DNA of 64,000 nt from contig NZ_CP086106.1 in the NCBI RefSeq assembly GCF_016765655.2, forward strand, positions 5,106,501 to 5,170,500. The letters are read 5' to 3'. Positions 55,656 through 64,000 of this stretch are shown piece after piece. Made by a program: the position numbers and the translations under genes. Under the pieces are notes generated by a model that did not search any database, was not told where the DNA came from, and worked only from the letters and a program-made list of their open reading frames with translations. The first letter of the stretch is position 1; every line of letters begins with the position of its first letter. The DNA is from Skermanella mucosa (GTDB lineage Bacteria; Pseudomonadota; Alphaproteobacteria; Azospirillales; Azospirillaceae).

Positions 55656-55976
55656 TCAAGCCTGCGACGTATCGCCACTGGCAAAATTTTTCTGTCCGTC
55701 GCCCGCCCCGCGGTCCACATGTGCCCCAAGCAGCGATCGACCCGCCCCGGTAAGGCGACAGACCACCCAGTCCGGCTTGAGGGGATTGTGGAACCAGCGC
55801 TCGGCCCACCCGGCGTCGATGCAGGACCGGACGAGCGCGCGGTCCACGCGCTGCCCCTCCTCATCGAACAGCGGCAGCTTTCCGCCGGGCTGGGCGAGCC
55901 CGCGGCGCAGCCATTGGAGTTGCCGGGCCTCCGGCCGGGCGCCCGCTTCTGGGCCGGTTTCTGGAAGAGCGGTCAT
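55656..55976 (-). CDS. Small conserved-looking protein, function unknown
   Basis: 106 residues from ATG 55976 (MTALPETG); a start at 56012 would add 12 residues. The core RQLQWLRRGLAQPGGKLPLFDEEGQRVDRALVRSC (split as blocks near residues 18-52) and NPLKPDWVVCRLTGAGRSLL read as a compact helical/winged fold that may bind nucleic acid. I recall similar small proteins in related genomes but know of no assigned role. Divergent from cutA. Confidence 0.6.
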   Translation of the reverse strand: MTALPETGPEAGARPEARQLQWLRRGLAQPGGKLPLFDEEGQRVDRALVRSCIDAGWAERWFHNPLKPDWVVCRLTGAGRSLLGAHVDRGAGDGQKNFASGDTSQA

Positions 55977-56065
55977 GGGACGGTCCGGCTGGTGGGATGA
56001 CGGGTGGCGCATCTTACGTTAGCCTGCCTGTTCAGCCAACATCATGCACACGCGGCAGGCGATCG

Positions 56066-56380
56066 ATGGACGTGATCTTCGTTTACATAACGGCGCCGAC
56101 TCTCGACGAGGCGCACCGGATCGGGCGCGCCCTGGTGGAGAATCGGTTGGCCGCCTGCGCCAACCTGCTGCCCGGCATGACCTCGATCTATCGCTGGCAG
56201 GGCAAGGTCGAGCAGGCCGGCGAGGTGGTCGTCATCGCCAAGACGACGGCCGGCCTGTTCGACCGCTTGGCGGCAAGGGTGAAAGAGATCCACAGCTATG
56301 AATGCCCCTGCATCGTGGCCTTGCCCCTGACGCGGGGCCACGCCCCCTATCTGGACTGGATCACCGCCGAATCCGGATGA
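56066..56380 (+). CDS. cutA: Divalent-cation tolerance protein CutA
   Basis: 104 residues from ATG 56066. DVIFVYITAPTLDEAHRIGRALVE at the start, LAACANLLPGMTSIYRWQGKVE in the middle and HSYECPCIVALPL near the end are the CutA family blocks. Forms a trimer like PII proteins; linked to copper tolerance in E. coli, though the role is debated. The MFS transporter gene lies 114 bases downstream, same strand. Confidence 0.93.
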   Translation: MDVIFVYITAPTLDEAHRIGRALVENRLAACANLLPGMTSIYRWQGKVEQAGEVVVIAKTTAGLFDRLAARVKEIHSYECPCIVALPLTRGHAPYLDWITAESG

Positions 56381-56494
56381 AGCCGCGCATAGGAGCCATG
56401 CGCCCGGTGCAACTTGCCCGGTTTCGCCGCGACATGCGACGGTTTCATCGAACGTTCTTCCACAGCAGCGCCCCTTTCTTCCTCCGAGGTCCGA

Positions 56495-57736
56495 ATGTCT
56501 CCCCTTTCCGCCCGCCTTTCGCTGGGGTTCGCCTGTATCGGCCATGCCTTCATGCATGTGCTGACCGCGCTGTACCTCACCGTCGTGCTCGGGCTGGAGC
56601 GGGATTGGGCCATGAGCTACGACGAATTGATCCGGCTGTGGACCGTCGGCTCCTTGATGATAGGCCTCGGCGCACCGATCGCCGGCTGGCTGGGCGACCG
56701 CTGGAGCGACGCCAGGATGATGGTCGTCTTCTTCCTGCTGACGGGCGCCGGGTCGATCGCCGCCGGCCTCTCCGACGGTACCACGGCGCTGGCGGCGGGC
56801 TTGGCGGTCCTGGGGCTGGGCGGCTCGATCTTCCATCCGGTCGGCATGTCCTGGGTGATCAAGAACGCGACCAACCGGGGCCGCGCGCTCGGCGTCATGG
56901 GCATCTTCGGCAGCGTCGGCATCGCGGGCGCCGCGGTCGTCGCCGGCGGCCTGACCGAACTGATCAACTGGCGCGCCGCCTTCATCGTTCCGGGGGCGGT
57001 CTGCATGGCCGCGGGCTTCGCGCTGCTGGCCTGCATCGCGACCGGCTTGGTGACGGACAGGGAACGGGACGTCAGGGCGCAGCCGGGGACCAACCGGGCC
57101 GACGCCGTCCGGGCTTTCCTGGTGCTGTCGGTCACCATGGTCTGCGCCGGCCTGATCTTCCAGTCCACCATGACCGCCATGCCCAAATGGTTCGGGGAGC
57201 GCATGACCGGCCTTGTCGGCGAGGGAACCCTGGGCGTCGGCGGGCTGGTCACCCTGGTCTATCTGTTCGCCAGCGGGTCGCAGTTCGTCGGCGGCATGCT
57301 GTCCGACCGCTATCCGCTGAAGCGGGTCTATGTCGGGTGCCTGGCGCTCCAGATCCCGCTGCTGCTGGTCGCCTCCCATTTCGCCGGGCTTCCCCTGCTG
57401 GTGGTGGCGGCCCTGGTGGTGTTCACCCAGAGCCTCCAGATCCCGGCGGAGACCATGCTGCTCGCCCGCTACACGCCGGCCCGGCACCGCGGGCTGGCGT
57501 TCGGCGCCAAGTTCGTCCTGTCCTTCGGCGTGGCCCCCCTGGGCGTCCAGCTCGTGGCGCTGGCCTATGGCTGGAGCACCGACTTCTGGTGGCTCTTCGT
57601 CATGCTCGGCGGCTTCGCGGCCACCGCCGTGCTGGCGGCCACCCTGCTGCCGCGCGAAGCGCCGGCGGTGGCCCCCGCCGTGCCGGCCGCTTCCGTGGCG
57701 CCGCCGCTGGCGGCCCCGGCCGTCAGCGCGGAGTAG
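56495..57736 (+). CDS. Major facilitator superfamily transporter
   Basis: 413 residues from ATG 56495 (GAGG five bases upstream; an earlier ATG adds 27 unlikely residues). Twelve membrane helices. The loop 2-3 motif is GAPIAGWLGDRWSDARMM, resembling G-x-L-x-D-R-x-G-R. LGVMGIFGSVGIAG near 135 is the helix-5 region, as in efflux members. Ends in an Ala/Pro-rich tail. Its 3' end overlaps the convergent metY gene by 14 bases. Substrate unknown. Confidence 0.88.
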   Translation: MSPLSARLSLGFACIGHAFMHVLTALYLTVVLGLERDWAMSYDELIRLWTVGSLMIGLGAPIAGWLGDRWSDARMMVVFFLLTGAGSIAAGLSDGTTALAAGLAVLGLGGSIFHPVGMSWVIKNATNRGRALGVMGIFGSVGIAGAAVVAGGLTELINWRAAFIVPGAVCMAAGFALLACIATGLVTDRERDVRAQPGTNRADAVRAFLVLSVTMVCAGLIFQSTMTAMPKWFGERMTGLVGEGTLGVGGLVTLVYLFASGSQFVGGMLSDRYPLKRVYVGCLALQIPLLLVASHFAGLPLLVVAALVVFTQSLQIPAETMLLARYTPARHRGLAFGAKFVLSFGVAPLGVQLVALAYGWSTDFWWLFVMLGGFAATAVLAATLLPREAPAVAPAVPAASVAPPLAAPAVSAE

Positions 57737-59042
57737 CGGAGCCCGCCTTCGCCAGCGCCTGATCCAGGTCGGCGATCAGGTCCTCGGCGCTCTCGATGCC
57801 GACCGACAGGCGGATGACGTCGGGCGTCGCCCCGGCCGCCTTCAGCCCCTCCTCGGAGAGCTGGCGGTGGGTGGTCGAGGCCGGATGGATGATCAGCGAC
57901 CGGGTATCTCCGATATTGGCGAGGTGGCTGAACAGCTCGACGCCCTCCACCACCGCCACGCCGGCATCGAAGCCGCCCTTCAGGCCGAAGGTGAAAACCG
58001 CCCCCGCTCCCTTGGGCAGGTACTTGCGGGCCAGTTCGTGGTACGGGCTGGACGGCAGTCCCGCATAATTGACCCAGGCCACGGCGGGGTGTCCCTGGAG
58101 GAATTCGGCGACCTTCAGCGCGTTGGCGCAGTGCCGCTCCATGCGGAGCGCCAAGGTCTCGATCCCGGTGATGGTCAGGAAGGCGTTCATCGGCTGCTGG
58201 TTCGGCCCCAGGTCGCGCAGGCCGATGGCATGGCCGTGGATGGTGAAAGCCAGGTCGCCGAAGGTCTCGTGGAAGCGAAGGCCATGGTAGCCCGGCTCCG
58301 GCTCGGTCAGCGCCGGGTACTTGCCCGCTGCGGTCCAGTCGAACCGGCCGCTGTCCACGACGGCGCCGCCGACCGAATTGCCGTGGCCCGACAGGAACTT
58401 GGTGGTGGAATGGACGACCAGCGTGGCGCCGTGCTCGATCGGGCGGCACAGGTACGGCGTCGCCATGGTGTTGTCCACGATCAGCGGGATGTCGGCCTCC
58501 CGCGCCACCTCGGCGATGGCCGCGATGTCGGAGACCACGCCGCCCGGGTTGGCCAGGCTCTCGATGAAGATCGCCTTGGTCTTCGGCGTCAGCGCCCTGC
58601 GGTAGCTGTCGGCGTCCTCGCCGTCGACGAACACCGCCTTCCAGCCGAACGCGCGGGGAAAGCTGTTGGCGAACTGGTTGAGCGACCCGCCATAGAGCCG
58701 GCGCGACGACAGGAATTCCTCCCCCGGCGCCATCAGCGCGAAGAAGGTCAGCATCTGCGCCGCATGCCCCGACGCCGTGGCGGTGGCGCCCCGGCCGCCC
58801 TCCAAGCTGGCGATGCGTTCTTCCAGCACCGAAACGGTCGGGTTGGTCAGACGCGAATAGATGAAGCCCATCTTCTGGAGATTGAAGAGGGAGGCCGCGT
58901 CCTCGACGTCGTCGAACACGTAGCTCGTCGTCTGGTAGATCGGCGTGGCCCGCGCGCCGGTCGCCGGATCGGGCGCCGCCCCGGCATGCACGGCCCGCGT
59001 CTCGAACCCGAATGTCCTCTGCCCAGTCCCGTCCCCGGCCAT
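57723..59042 (-). CDS. metY: O-acetylhomoserine sulfhydrylase-like PLP enzyme
   Basis: 439 residues, Cys/Met metabolism PLP fold. PLP Lys215 is in HSTTKFLSGHG. YSRLTNPTVSVLEERIASLEGG (about 62-83) and IIHPASTTHRQL near 390 are family signatures; 430-440 residues is typical of O-acetylhomoserine sulfhydrylases, rather than about 390 for cystathionine enzymes. Makes homocysteine from sulfide and O-acetylhomoserine in the cytoplasm. Confidence 0.9.
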   Translation of the reverse strand: MAGDGTGQRTFGFETRAVHAGAAPDPATGARATPIYQTTSYVFDDVEDAASLFNLQKMGFIYSRLTNPTVSVLEERIASLEGGRGATATASGHAAQMLTFFALMAPGEEFLSSRRLYGGSLNQFANSFPRAFGWKAVFVDGEDADSYRRALTPKTKAIFIESLANPGGVVSDIAAIAEVAREADIPLIVDNTMATPYLCRPIEHGATLVVHSTTKFLSGHGNSVGGAVVDSGRFDWTAAGKYPALTEPEPGYHGLRFHETFGDLAFTIHGHAIGLRDLGPNQQPMNAFLTITGIETLALRMERHCANALKVAEFLQGHPAVAWVNYAGLPSSPYHELARKYLPKGAGAVFTFGLKGGFDAGVAVVEGVELFSHLANIGDTRSLIIHPASTTHRQLSEEGLKAAGATPDVIRLSVGIESAEDLIADLDQALAKAGSATPR

Positions 59043-59061
59043 GGCGCTCTCCTCCCCTGTC

Positions 59062-59562
59062 CTACATCAGTTTCTTGACGGCCTTGACCGGCCGCTTGCG
59101 GTTGGTGATGACGTTCGAATTGATGCCGTTCCAGCCCAGCTCGCCGTGGAGCCGCATGAACTCGATCTTCGGGCAGCGGTCCATCACGACCTTCAGCCCG
59201 GCCTGCTCCGCCCGCTCGGCGGCCGCGTCGTTCCGCACCTGGATCTGCATCCACACGACCTTGGCGCCGATCGCGATCGCGCTGTCCGTCACGGGCCCCG
59301 CCGCTTCGGAATTGCGGAAGACGTCGACCATGTCGACCGGCTCGGGAATGTCCTCCAGCCGGGCATGCACCGTCTCTCCCAGCAATTCCTGCCCGGCGAC
59401 GCCGGGGTTGACCGGGATCACGCGATAGCCTTTGGACTGCAGGTACTTCATCACGAAATAGCTGGGCCGGTTCCAGTTGGTGCTTGCCCCCACCAGGGCG
59501 ATCACCTTGACCGAGGCCAGGATGTCCGAGAGGTACTGGTCGGTGTACGTGTCGTGCTTCAT
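59062..59562 (-). CDS. CoA-binding domain protein (YccU-like)
   Basis: 166 residues. A single Rossmann-like CoA_binding_2 domain: [37 protein letters not shown] (about 18-54), then [10 protein letters not shown] and [11 protein letters not shown] near the end. Ligand binding known in relatives; biological role unclear. It lies between metY and moeA on one strand with short gaps (about 14-20 bases), so possibly co-transcribed. Confidence 0.88.
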   Translation of the reverse strand: MKHDTYTDQYLSDILASVKVIALVGASTNWNRPSYFVMKYLQSKGYRVIPVNPGVAGQELLGETVHARLEDIPEPVDMVDVFRNSEAAGPVTDSAIAIGAKVVWMQIQVRNDAAAERAEQAGLKVVMDRCPKIEFMRLHGELGWNGINSNVITNRKRPVKAVKKLM

Positions 59563-59576
59563 CGAATCCGCCCAGG

Positions 59577-60845
59577 TTAGCGCACTTCGCTGAACGGCAT
59601 GTACGATACCATGCCGCCCCGCTCAAGCCGGGTCATGTCCTCGGGCAGGACCACGAGGCCGTCGGACTCCACCATGGAGGACAGGACGCCCGCGCCGTCG
59701 CGGGCGAACTTGGTCGCGACCAACTCCCCGGCGCTGTCGGAAGCCAGGCAGACCCGGACGAACTCCCGGCGGCCCTCCTTCTTCCTGTAGTCGAAATCGG
59801 CCCGGACCCGGAACAGTGTCGGCTCCGAAACGGTCTCGCCGGTCAGGAGCTGGATCAGGGGGCGCGCCAGGCAGAAGAAGGTGACCATGGCGGCCACGGG
59901 GTTGCCGGGCAGCCCGACGAACGGCTTGCCGCCGATCTGGCCCAGCGCCACCGGCCGGCCGGGCTTGATGGCGAGCCGCCAGAAATGCAATCCGCCCAGC
60001 GACTCGACCGCACCCTTCACATGGTCCTCCTCGCCGGTCGAAACCCCGCCGGTGGTGACGATCAGGTCGTGCCCCTCGGCGGCCCGCACCAGCGCCGCCC
60101 GAAGCTCGGCCGGATTGTCGCGGAGGATGCCGAAGTCCGTCACCAGCCCGCCCATCCGGCGGACCAGCGCCGACAAGGTGAAGCGGTTGGCATCATAGAT
60201 CGCGCCGGGGCCGAGCGGCCGGCCGGGTTCCTCCAGCTCGTTGCCGGTCGAGACGACCGCGACCCGCAGCGGCCTGCGCACCGCAGCGCCGGTCAGGCCG
60301 ACCGCCGCCATCAGCCCGATATCCTGCGGCCGAAGCCGCCGCCCGGCGCGGAGGATCACCGAGCCCTCCTGGACATCCTCCCCGGCGCTGCGCCGGTTGG
60401 CGCCGCGCTTGATGCCGGGTCGGATGACCACGCTCAGGGTCCCGTCGGAAGCGACCCGCTCGCCGCAATCCTCCTGCATCATCACGGTATCGTAACCGCC
60501 CGGCATCGGCGCCCCGGTGAAGATCCGGACCGCCGTCCCCGCCGGGTCCCTCTCCACCGGCCGGTCGCCGGCCGCCACCCGGGCGACGATGGGGAGCACG
60601 GTCTCCCGCTCGGCGGACAGATCCTCGAACCGCACCGCGTAGCCGTCCACGGCGGAATTGTCATGGGGCGGCACGCTCACCCCCGCCACCACGTCCTCCG
60701 CCAGCACCCGGTCCAGGGCGCCGTCCAGGGCCACCCGCTCGACCTCCGTGACGGCCACCAGCCGGGACGCCAGCATCCCGCGCGCGGCGTCCAGGGACAT
60801 CAGGGGGCCGCCGAAGGCGAAGCAATCGTCACTGAGCTGGGCCAT
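59577..60845 (-). CDS. moeA: Molybdopterin molybdotransferase
   Basis: 422 residues from ATG 60845; longer extensions upstream are less likely. Blocks [13 protein letters not shown] (near 62-74), [19 protein letters not shown] (near 145), [28 protein letters not shown] (near 262) and [11 protein letters not shown] mark MoeA/gephyrin. It inserts molybdate into the pterin cofactor. It may lie in one transcript with the CoA-binding gene, which begins 14 bases after this stop. No other moa/mob gene is in the window. Confidence 0.93.
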   Translation of the reverse strand: MAQLSDDCFAFGGPLMSLDAARGMLASRLVAVTEVERVALDGALDRVLAEDVVAGVSVPPHDNSAVDGYAVRFEDLSAERETVLPIVARVAAGDRPVERDPAGTAVRIFTGAPMPGGYDTVMMQEDCGERVASDGTLSVVIRPGIKRGANRRSAGEDVQEGSVILRAGRRLRPQDIGLMAAVGLTGAAVRRPLRVAVVSTGNELEEPGRPLGPGAIYDANRFTLSALVRRMGGLVTDFGILRDNPAELRAALVRAAEGHDLIVTTGGVSTGEEDHVKGAVESLGGLHFWRLAIKPGRPVALGQIGGKPFVGLPGNPVAAMVTFFCLARPLIQLLTGETVSEPTLFRVRADFDYRKKEGRREFVRVCLASDSAGELVATKFARDGAGVLSSMVESDGLVVLPEDMTRLERGGMVSYMPFSEVR

Positions 60846-60948
60846 GGGAAGTGTTCTCTCGAAGTCTCGGAAACGGCAGGGTCGGAACGCCGCATCGTAA
60901 CGGGCCGGACCGAAGCCGTCACCCCAGCGGATAGTAGCCAACCCGATA

Positions 60949-61080
60949 TCAGGATGAAGACCCGTTGGGTATCCGCAGGATTCTTAGGCCGGTTGCGGCT
61001 TCCACGCGATCGTCCCAAGCGCTTTCAGCGGTGATGACCTTGGCCTGCCGTTCCCACCACAGGCAGGAACCGTCGATCCA
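60949..61080 (-). pseudogene. Remnant of a VapC-like PIN toxin, C-terminal tail only
   Basis: A 43-codon open frame between stops reads WERQAKVITAESAWDDRV then EAATGLRILRIP, matching the C-terminal end of PIN-domain toxins (AKVLTADRAWA...I-x-V-I-R). The N-terminal catalytic Asp region is gone. It directly follows the AbrB-type antitoxin gene on the same strand, where vapC would be expected. There is no start codon at a sensible place, so it is a decayed relic. Confidence 0.6.
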
Positions 61081-61092
61081 TCAAGAACCGGA

Positions 61093-61338
61093 TCACTCAA
61101 GCCCGGCCGCCGACTGACGCCCCTCGCTCAGTTCATCGACCAGGCTGATCCCTTCCGGGACATAGCGGCGTACCATCGCCTGGGCACAAGCCACGGCAGC
61201 CCGGATCGGCACAAGGTGGACTTGACCGCCCTCGACATGGAGGATGAAATTGCCTCCCTCTTGCATGCCCAATTGGGATCGGACATCTGCCGGGATCACT
61301 AAGCGACCGTCGGCGGCCATGACGACATATGGATGCAT
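61093..61338 (-). CDS. AbrB/MazE/VapB-type antitoxin
   Basis: 81 residues from ATG 61338 (TTG at 61368 possible). The swapped-hairpin DNA-binding start YVVMAADGRLVIPADVRSQLGM (about 4-25) is the AbrB/SpoVT consensus, followed by FILHVEGGQVHLVPI. The tail (LVDELSEGRQSAAG) would bind a toxin. An inverted repeat upstream (61482-61516, AATTTTGTGGATTC / GATTCACAGAATT) is a plausible operator. Its toxin survives only as a C-terminal fragment, so it is now an orphan. Confidence 0.8.
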   Translation of the reverse strand: MHPYVVMAADGRLVIPADVRSQLGMQEGGNFILHVEGGQVHLVPIRAAVACAQAMVRRYVPEGISLVDELSEGRQSAAGLE

Positions 61339-61481
61339 GACGTGGATTCCCAAGCTGTCCTCTGGCAAAGAATGCCGCGCCTCAGCCTTAAGGTGGTCCC
61401 TGTCATGCCCGAGGGGCAGGCTGTTTTCTCCGAAGCATGGGCATGGAGGACGCCGACTCTCCCAGAAACATCCCGTCCGAG

Positions 61482-61516
61482 AATTTTGTGGATTCTTCTG
61501 CCTGATTCACAGAATT
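61482..61516. promoter_or_regulatory. Inverted repeat, possible antitoxin operator
   Basis: AATTTTGTGGATTC and GATTCACAGAATT are near-matching arms with an 8-base spacer. Located between the divergent antitoxin gene and the small gene at 61596, in an AT-rich stretch. Confidence 0.45.
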
Positions 61517-61517
61517 T

Positions 61518-61546
61518 TTGGTGTTTACCCAGAAAGAAAGTAGTAT
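61518..61546 (+). promoter_or_regulatory. Probable promoter for the small gene at 61596
   Basis: TTGGTG, a 17-base spacer and TAGTAT lie about 50 bases before the ATG. Partly overlapped by the inverted repeat beside it, so the two could be coupled. Confidence 0.45.
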
Positions 61547-61595
61547 ACGCGACCACCCACGCCTAGCTTCGAGTTTCTTGGGTCCGGAGGGTTGA

Positions 61596-61784
61596 ATGAA
61601 AAGCTTAGCGCAACTTGAAGATGAAGCTGTCCGTGAGCATTTTCTGGACTCGGCCATACAATTGACACGGCAGAAGGCGGGATCCGCTACCACCGACAAA
61701 GAGTTCGGCACGAACGACGGTGTGGCTGGTGGCCAGGAGGATGACAACAACGTCGATGCGTGGTTCGCCAACGCCAAGTGGTAA
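61596..61784 (+). CDS. Small acidic protein, function unknown
   Basis: 62 residues with GGAGGG five to six bases before the ATG. The N-terminal helix (LAQLEDEAVREHFLDSAIQL) precedes an acidic tail (GGQEDDNNVDAW). Thirteen bases separate it from the next frame, so the two probably form one transcript. No family recognised. Confidence 0.55.
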   Translation: MKSLAQLEDEAVREHFLDSAIQLTRQKAGSATTDKEFGTNDGVAGGQEDDNNVDAWFANAKW

Positions 61785-62133
61785 GGCGAAGTGCTTTATG
61801 ACCCTCCAGTTTTTCACTGAATCGTTCCAGCGCGGCCTCCTCGGCAGGATCATCCAGGTCGCCAAAGCCTCGGCTCACCCATCCGACAGAGCAAGGATTT
61901 ACGTTTCCGAGAAAGCCTATGCGGAGGCTTTTGCAGAAGCTGACTTCGATGCGAGTTTCCTGAAGGCACGAAGAGGTCTTCTGAACGGGATTTCAGAGGG
62001 CAAGCTTTCGGGTGTCCTTTTCTACCGATTCAGCCGACACAGGATCGTACACCTGGGCCATGAGATCATTGACAATTTCCATTACGAAAACTTCCAGGAA
62101 AAGATAATAATAAATATTATCGGCTCTCTGATG

Positions 62134-63590
62134 GTAATTGCTCACGGGGTTGGCGGATCGCGAGCCGTCAGGTGACGGCGAAGGTTCCACCGACGAGGTG
62201 GCGTACGGCGGTCCAGGCGGATTGACCTTGCCGACGCGCCGTTCCTGTCACGGATCGATACCCGGCGTGGATGCCGGGTCCCCAGTCGGATCGGAAGCCG
62301 TTGGTGACCTTGCGGAAGACCACGGACGGGCGAATTTCCTGCTCGCTGGCGTTGTTGGTCGGCGGCACGCGGCGGTCGGCGAGGAAGACGAAGAACTTGC
62401 CGCGCCATGCCTTGACCAGCCGCTGCAACTCGCGTCCGGCCGGATGGGCGGCGGGGGTACCGACCAGGGCATCGAGGCCGCGCTCGGCCTTTGCGGCGTA
62501 GGCGGCAAGCGTGCTGTCCTTCAGGCCCGGTCTTCGTTTGCCGACGCGGATGGCCCAGAGCAGGTGATCGCGGATCCTGGGTGCGACCATGGTGTCGCCG
62601 CAGTCGATGGCGTACTGCACGTCCCTGAGAACGTGGGCCAGGCAGACCTGGTGGACCCGTCCCAGTTCCTGCTGCCCGGCGTAGCGGTCGGAGATCCAGA
62701 CCTCGGGCCGATGCCCGCCCAGGATCCCGGCGGCCACCGCCCGGGCGCGGCTGGGGGCGATGGTGTGCAGCACGGCTTGCCCGGAATGGAACACCCATTG
62801 CCAGTGGATCACGCCGTTGACCCGCGTCGTGGTCTCGTCCGAGGCGATGACGGAAGCCCCCAGGAGTTTGGCCTTGATCGCCGCGCAGGCCGTGTCGAAC
62901 GCCGTGCCCATGCGGCGCAACGCATTGGCGATGGCGCCCTCTGAGATCGTCAGTCCGAACAACTCCTCCAGCATCCGCGACAGCCGCTCGAAGCCGACAT
63001 GATGGCTGTGGTGCAGATAGGCCAGCAGTGCCCGGATGCCCGGTCCGAACGGGGTGCCCGGCGGCATGGCGGCGGGCGGGGCGGCCCGGTAGCGCCGCCC
63101 GCAATCGCCGCACCGGCCGCCGAACAGCTCGACCCGCGTCACCACCGGGCGGATCACCGGAAGGTCGATGTGGTCGTAGCGGTGCCGGCACCGCTGGGCG
63201 CTCTCGGGCACCGCCGTCCCGCAATGCGGGCAGCCCTCGACCAGGCGGCGCTCGGTCCGGTCCGGATCGTCGGCCAGCGGGCGCGATACTCCGGGGCGCG
63301 ACGGCCGCGGCTTGCGCCGGCGCTTGGCGTCCGCCGTACGCGACGCACCGCCGGGGCCGTCCTGCGACGGCGGAATGTGCGAATTGGCCGACGTCTTCCG
63401 CGGCTTCCCGATCAGCGCTTCCAGTTCGGCAACCCGCGCCGCCAGACGCTCGATCAGCGCCGCCTGCTCGACCAGCAGGGCGTCCTTCTCAGCCTCACTC
63501 AGACGGTAACGCGGCGGTTTCTCCATCCCATCCTTGACTCATATTCCAAGCCGCAGCGCAACCCTTTTCGCCAACCCCGTGAGCAATCAC
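62134..63590. mobile_element. IS66-family element, 1457 bp, with 8-bp target duplication
   Basis: Terminal inverted repeats: left GTAATTGCTCACGGGGTTGG and right the inverse, ending CCCCGTGAGCAATCAC, with one mismatch. Direct repeats CTCTGATG at 62126-62133 and 63591-63598 flank it. It carries a single transposase gene on the minus strand and no TnpB-like helper, as in the single-gene IS66 subgroup. The insertion appears recent because ends and duplication are intact. Confidence 0.92.
62168..63526 (-). CDS. IS66 family transposase
   Basis: 452 residues, open and full length. N-terminal coiled region (LLVEQAALIERLAARVAELE), Zn-binding CPHCGTAVP and CGDCGRRYR (about 98-145), then the DDE core: Asp in SVIASDETTTRV, Asp in EVWISDRYAG and Glu in NNASEQEIRPS near 400. 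The residues are intact, so the transposase could be active. Confidence 0.93.
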   Translation of the reverse strand: MEKPPRYRLSEAEKDALLVEQAALIERLAARVAELEALIGKPRKTSANSHIPPSQDGPGGASRTADAKRRRKPRPSRPGVSRPLADDPDRTERRLVEGCPHCGTAVPESAQRCRHRYDHIDLPVIRPVVTRVELFGGRCGDCGRRYRAAPPAAMPPGTPFGPGIRALLAYLHHSHHVGFERLSRMLEELFGLTISEGAIANALRRMGTAFDTACAAIKAKLLGASVIASDETTTRVNGVIHWQWVFHSGQAVLHTIAPSRARAVAAGILGGHRPEVWISDRYAGQQELGRVHQVCLAHVLRDVQYAIDCGDTMVAPRIRDHLLWAIRVGKRRPGLKDSTLAAYAAKAERGLDALVGTPAAHPAGRELQRLVKAWRGKFFVFLADRRVPPTNNASEQEIRPSVVFRKVTNGFRSDWGPGIHAGYRSVTGTARRQGQSAWTAVRHLVGGTFAVT

Positions 63591-63820
63591 CTCTGATGCA
63601 CATCGATTTCAATGACCCATGGATCTCCATGAAAAAAGGGACCAAACGCCCTGGCGGCATGAGGTACAATTTCCTGAATATTCATGGCGAGCTAATGTAT
63701 CTAACCTGCCGCCGCCATTATAATCAGGAGTCGCTCGCATTGTTCTTCGATACTTGTGCGTACCTTTCACTCGCAATCGACGAAATTCGTGCGCTTGAAA
63801 GCAAGACGGCTTGCTCTTGA

Positions 63821-63967
63821 TCAGGACCCGAGACGGTTAGCCAGCTTGCCAATCACGTCCTGTATTCTATGGCCGACGTGGGAGGCAGCGGCTGGATTGT
63901 CTCGGCGGATCTAAGCCGAAATGTCCGCGATGTTCCGTCGGGCGCCTCACAGGTAGCGGATCTTCAC
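63821..63967 (-). pseudogene. ParE/RelE-type toxin pseudogene
   Basis: The frame from GTG 63967 reads VKIRYL, stop, GARRNIADISA, stop, IRRDNPAAASHVGHRIQDVI and GKLANRLGS, stop. IxRDNPAAA preceded by the D-I-S helix is the ParE signature. Two in-frame stops (TGA, TAG) and loss of the C-terminal half (about 50 of about 95 residues remain) make it non-functional. Its GTG overlaps the TGA of the gene entering from the right, as in many toxin-antitoxin operons. Confidence 0.65.
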
Positions 63968-64000
63968 CGCTGGCCCGGCGGACGGTCGAACGACGCGAAG
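63964..64000 (-). CDS. C-terminal tail of a probable antitoxin (runs off right edge)
   Basis: Only 11 codons are visible (FASFDRPPGQR, stop), ending in a GTGA overlap with the ParE-type pseudogene. The position suggests the upstream antitoxin of that pair, but the family cannot be told from so little. Confidence 0.35.
   Translation of the reverse strand, partial: FASFDRPPGQR

Larger units (their letters stand above)
61798..63820 (+). pseudogene. Unknown gene split by an IS66-family insertion
   Basis: Removing the insertion and one 8-base duplicate joins 61798-62133 in frame to 63599-63820, giving a 185-residue protein. The left half has SRHRIVHLGHEIIDNFHYENF, and the right half begins HIDFNDPWISM and ends in ESKTACS. 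The uninterrupted frame has no other stop. No homolog recognised. Preceded by the small gene at 61596, which suggests a two-gene unit disabled by the insertion. Confidence 0.7.

Overview
The window looks like chromosomal DNA from a GC-rich alphaproteobacterium, probably of the Rhodospirillales/Azospirillaceae type. This is inferred from the gene order bamE / cytochrome-bc1 chaperone / DUF177 / rpmF / plsX / fabH / ihfA / merR / tRNA-Pro, from the K+-independent H+-pyrophosphatase and from the many alphaproteobacterial families. No rRNA or species marker is present, so the genus is not determined.

Layout. 0-0.6 kb: the 5' part of an Abi-family gene leaves the left edge. 0.95-5.9 kb: a prenyltransferase/squalene-cyclase-like protein overlapping an AAC(3)-like acyltransferase, a coiled-coil membrane protein, a WalW-like polysaccharide deacetylase and a lipoprotein. 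5.9-10.7 kb: a 1577-residue secreted RTX protein with three sugar-binding-like modules. 11.65-12.86 kb: a two-gene unit of a SocA/Panacea-like protein and a proteasome-like Ntn hydrolase, the most unusual system here. 12.9-28.5 kb: an FkbM methyltransferase, then a compact exosortase A (XrtA/PEP-CTERM type) exopolysaccharide operon: export protein, chain-length regulator, tyrosine kinase, outer-membrane barrel, ATPase, deacetylase, FemAB protein, glycosyltransferase and XrtA-EpsI. It continues into a small membrane protein, a periplasmic serine protease, a GT39-type membrane protein and a flavoprotein. 28.5-31.6 kb: a ThiF-nitroreductase fusion and an exosortase-associated N-acyltransferase on the opposite strand.

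32-37.6 kb: orphan pxpA, a one-TM protein, a GapR-like protein, a GAF/HisKA_2 histidine kinase with a nearby response regulator, and a short MalT-like regulator. 37.7-45.0 kb: a complete branched-chain-type ABC transporter (livG-F-K-H-M order) facing a 2-keto-4-pentenoate hydratase and a methylmalonate-semialdehyde dehydrogenase. 45.1-57.7 kb: a periplasmic glutathione peroxidase, a FliL-like protein, hppA, bamE, and the rpmF-plsX-fabH-ihfA-merR housekeeping block followed by tRNA-Pro(GGG), cutA and an MFS transporter. 57.7-60.9 kb: metY-like, a CoA-binding protein and moeA.

60.9-64 kb is a decaying accessory patch. It holds an AbrB/VapB-like antitoxin with only the tail of its PIN toxin left, a small unknown gene followed by an unknown gene split by a 1457-bp IS66-family element (8-bp target duplication visible), and a ParE-like toxin pseudogene with two in-frame stops next to the last residues of its antitoxin at the right edge.

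Dispersed palindromic repeats (two 90-bp CGTCATG...CATGACG elements, TGCGTTGGGCC elements and a GTAGGTCGG element) sit between genes. No CRISPR array or rRNA was seen.
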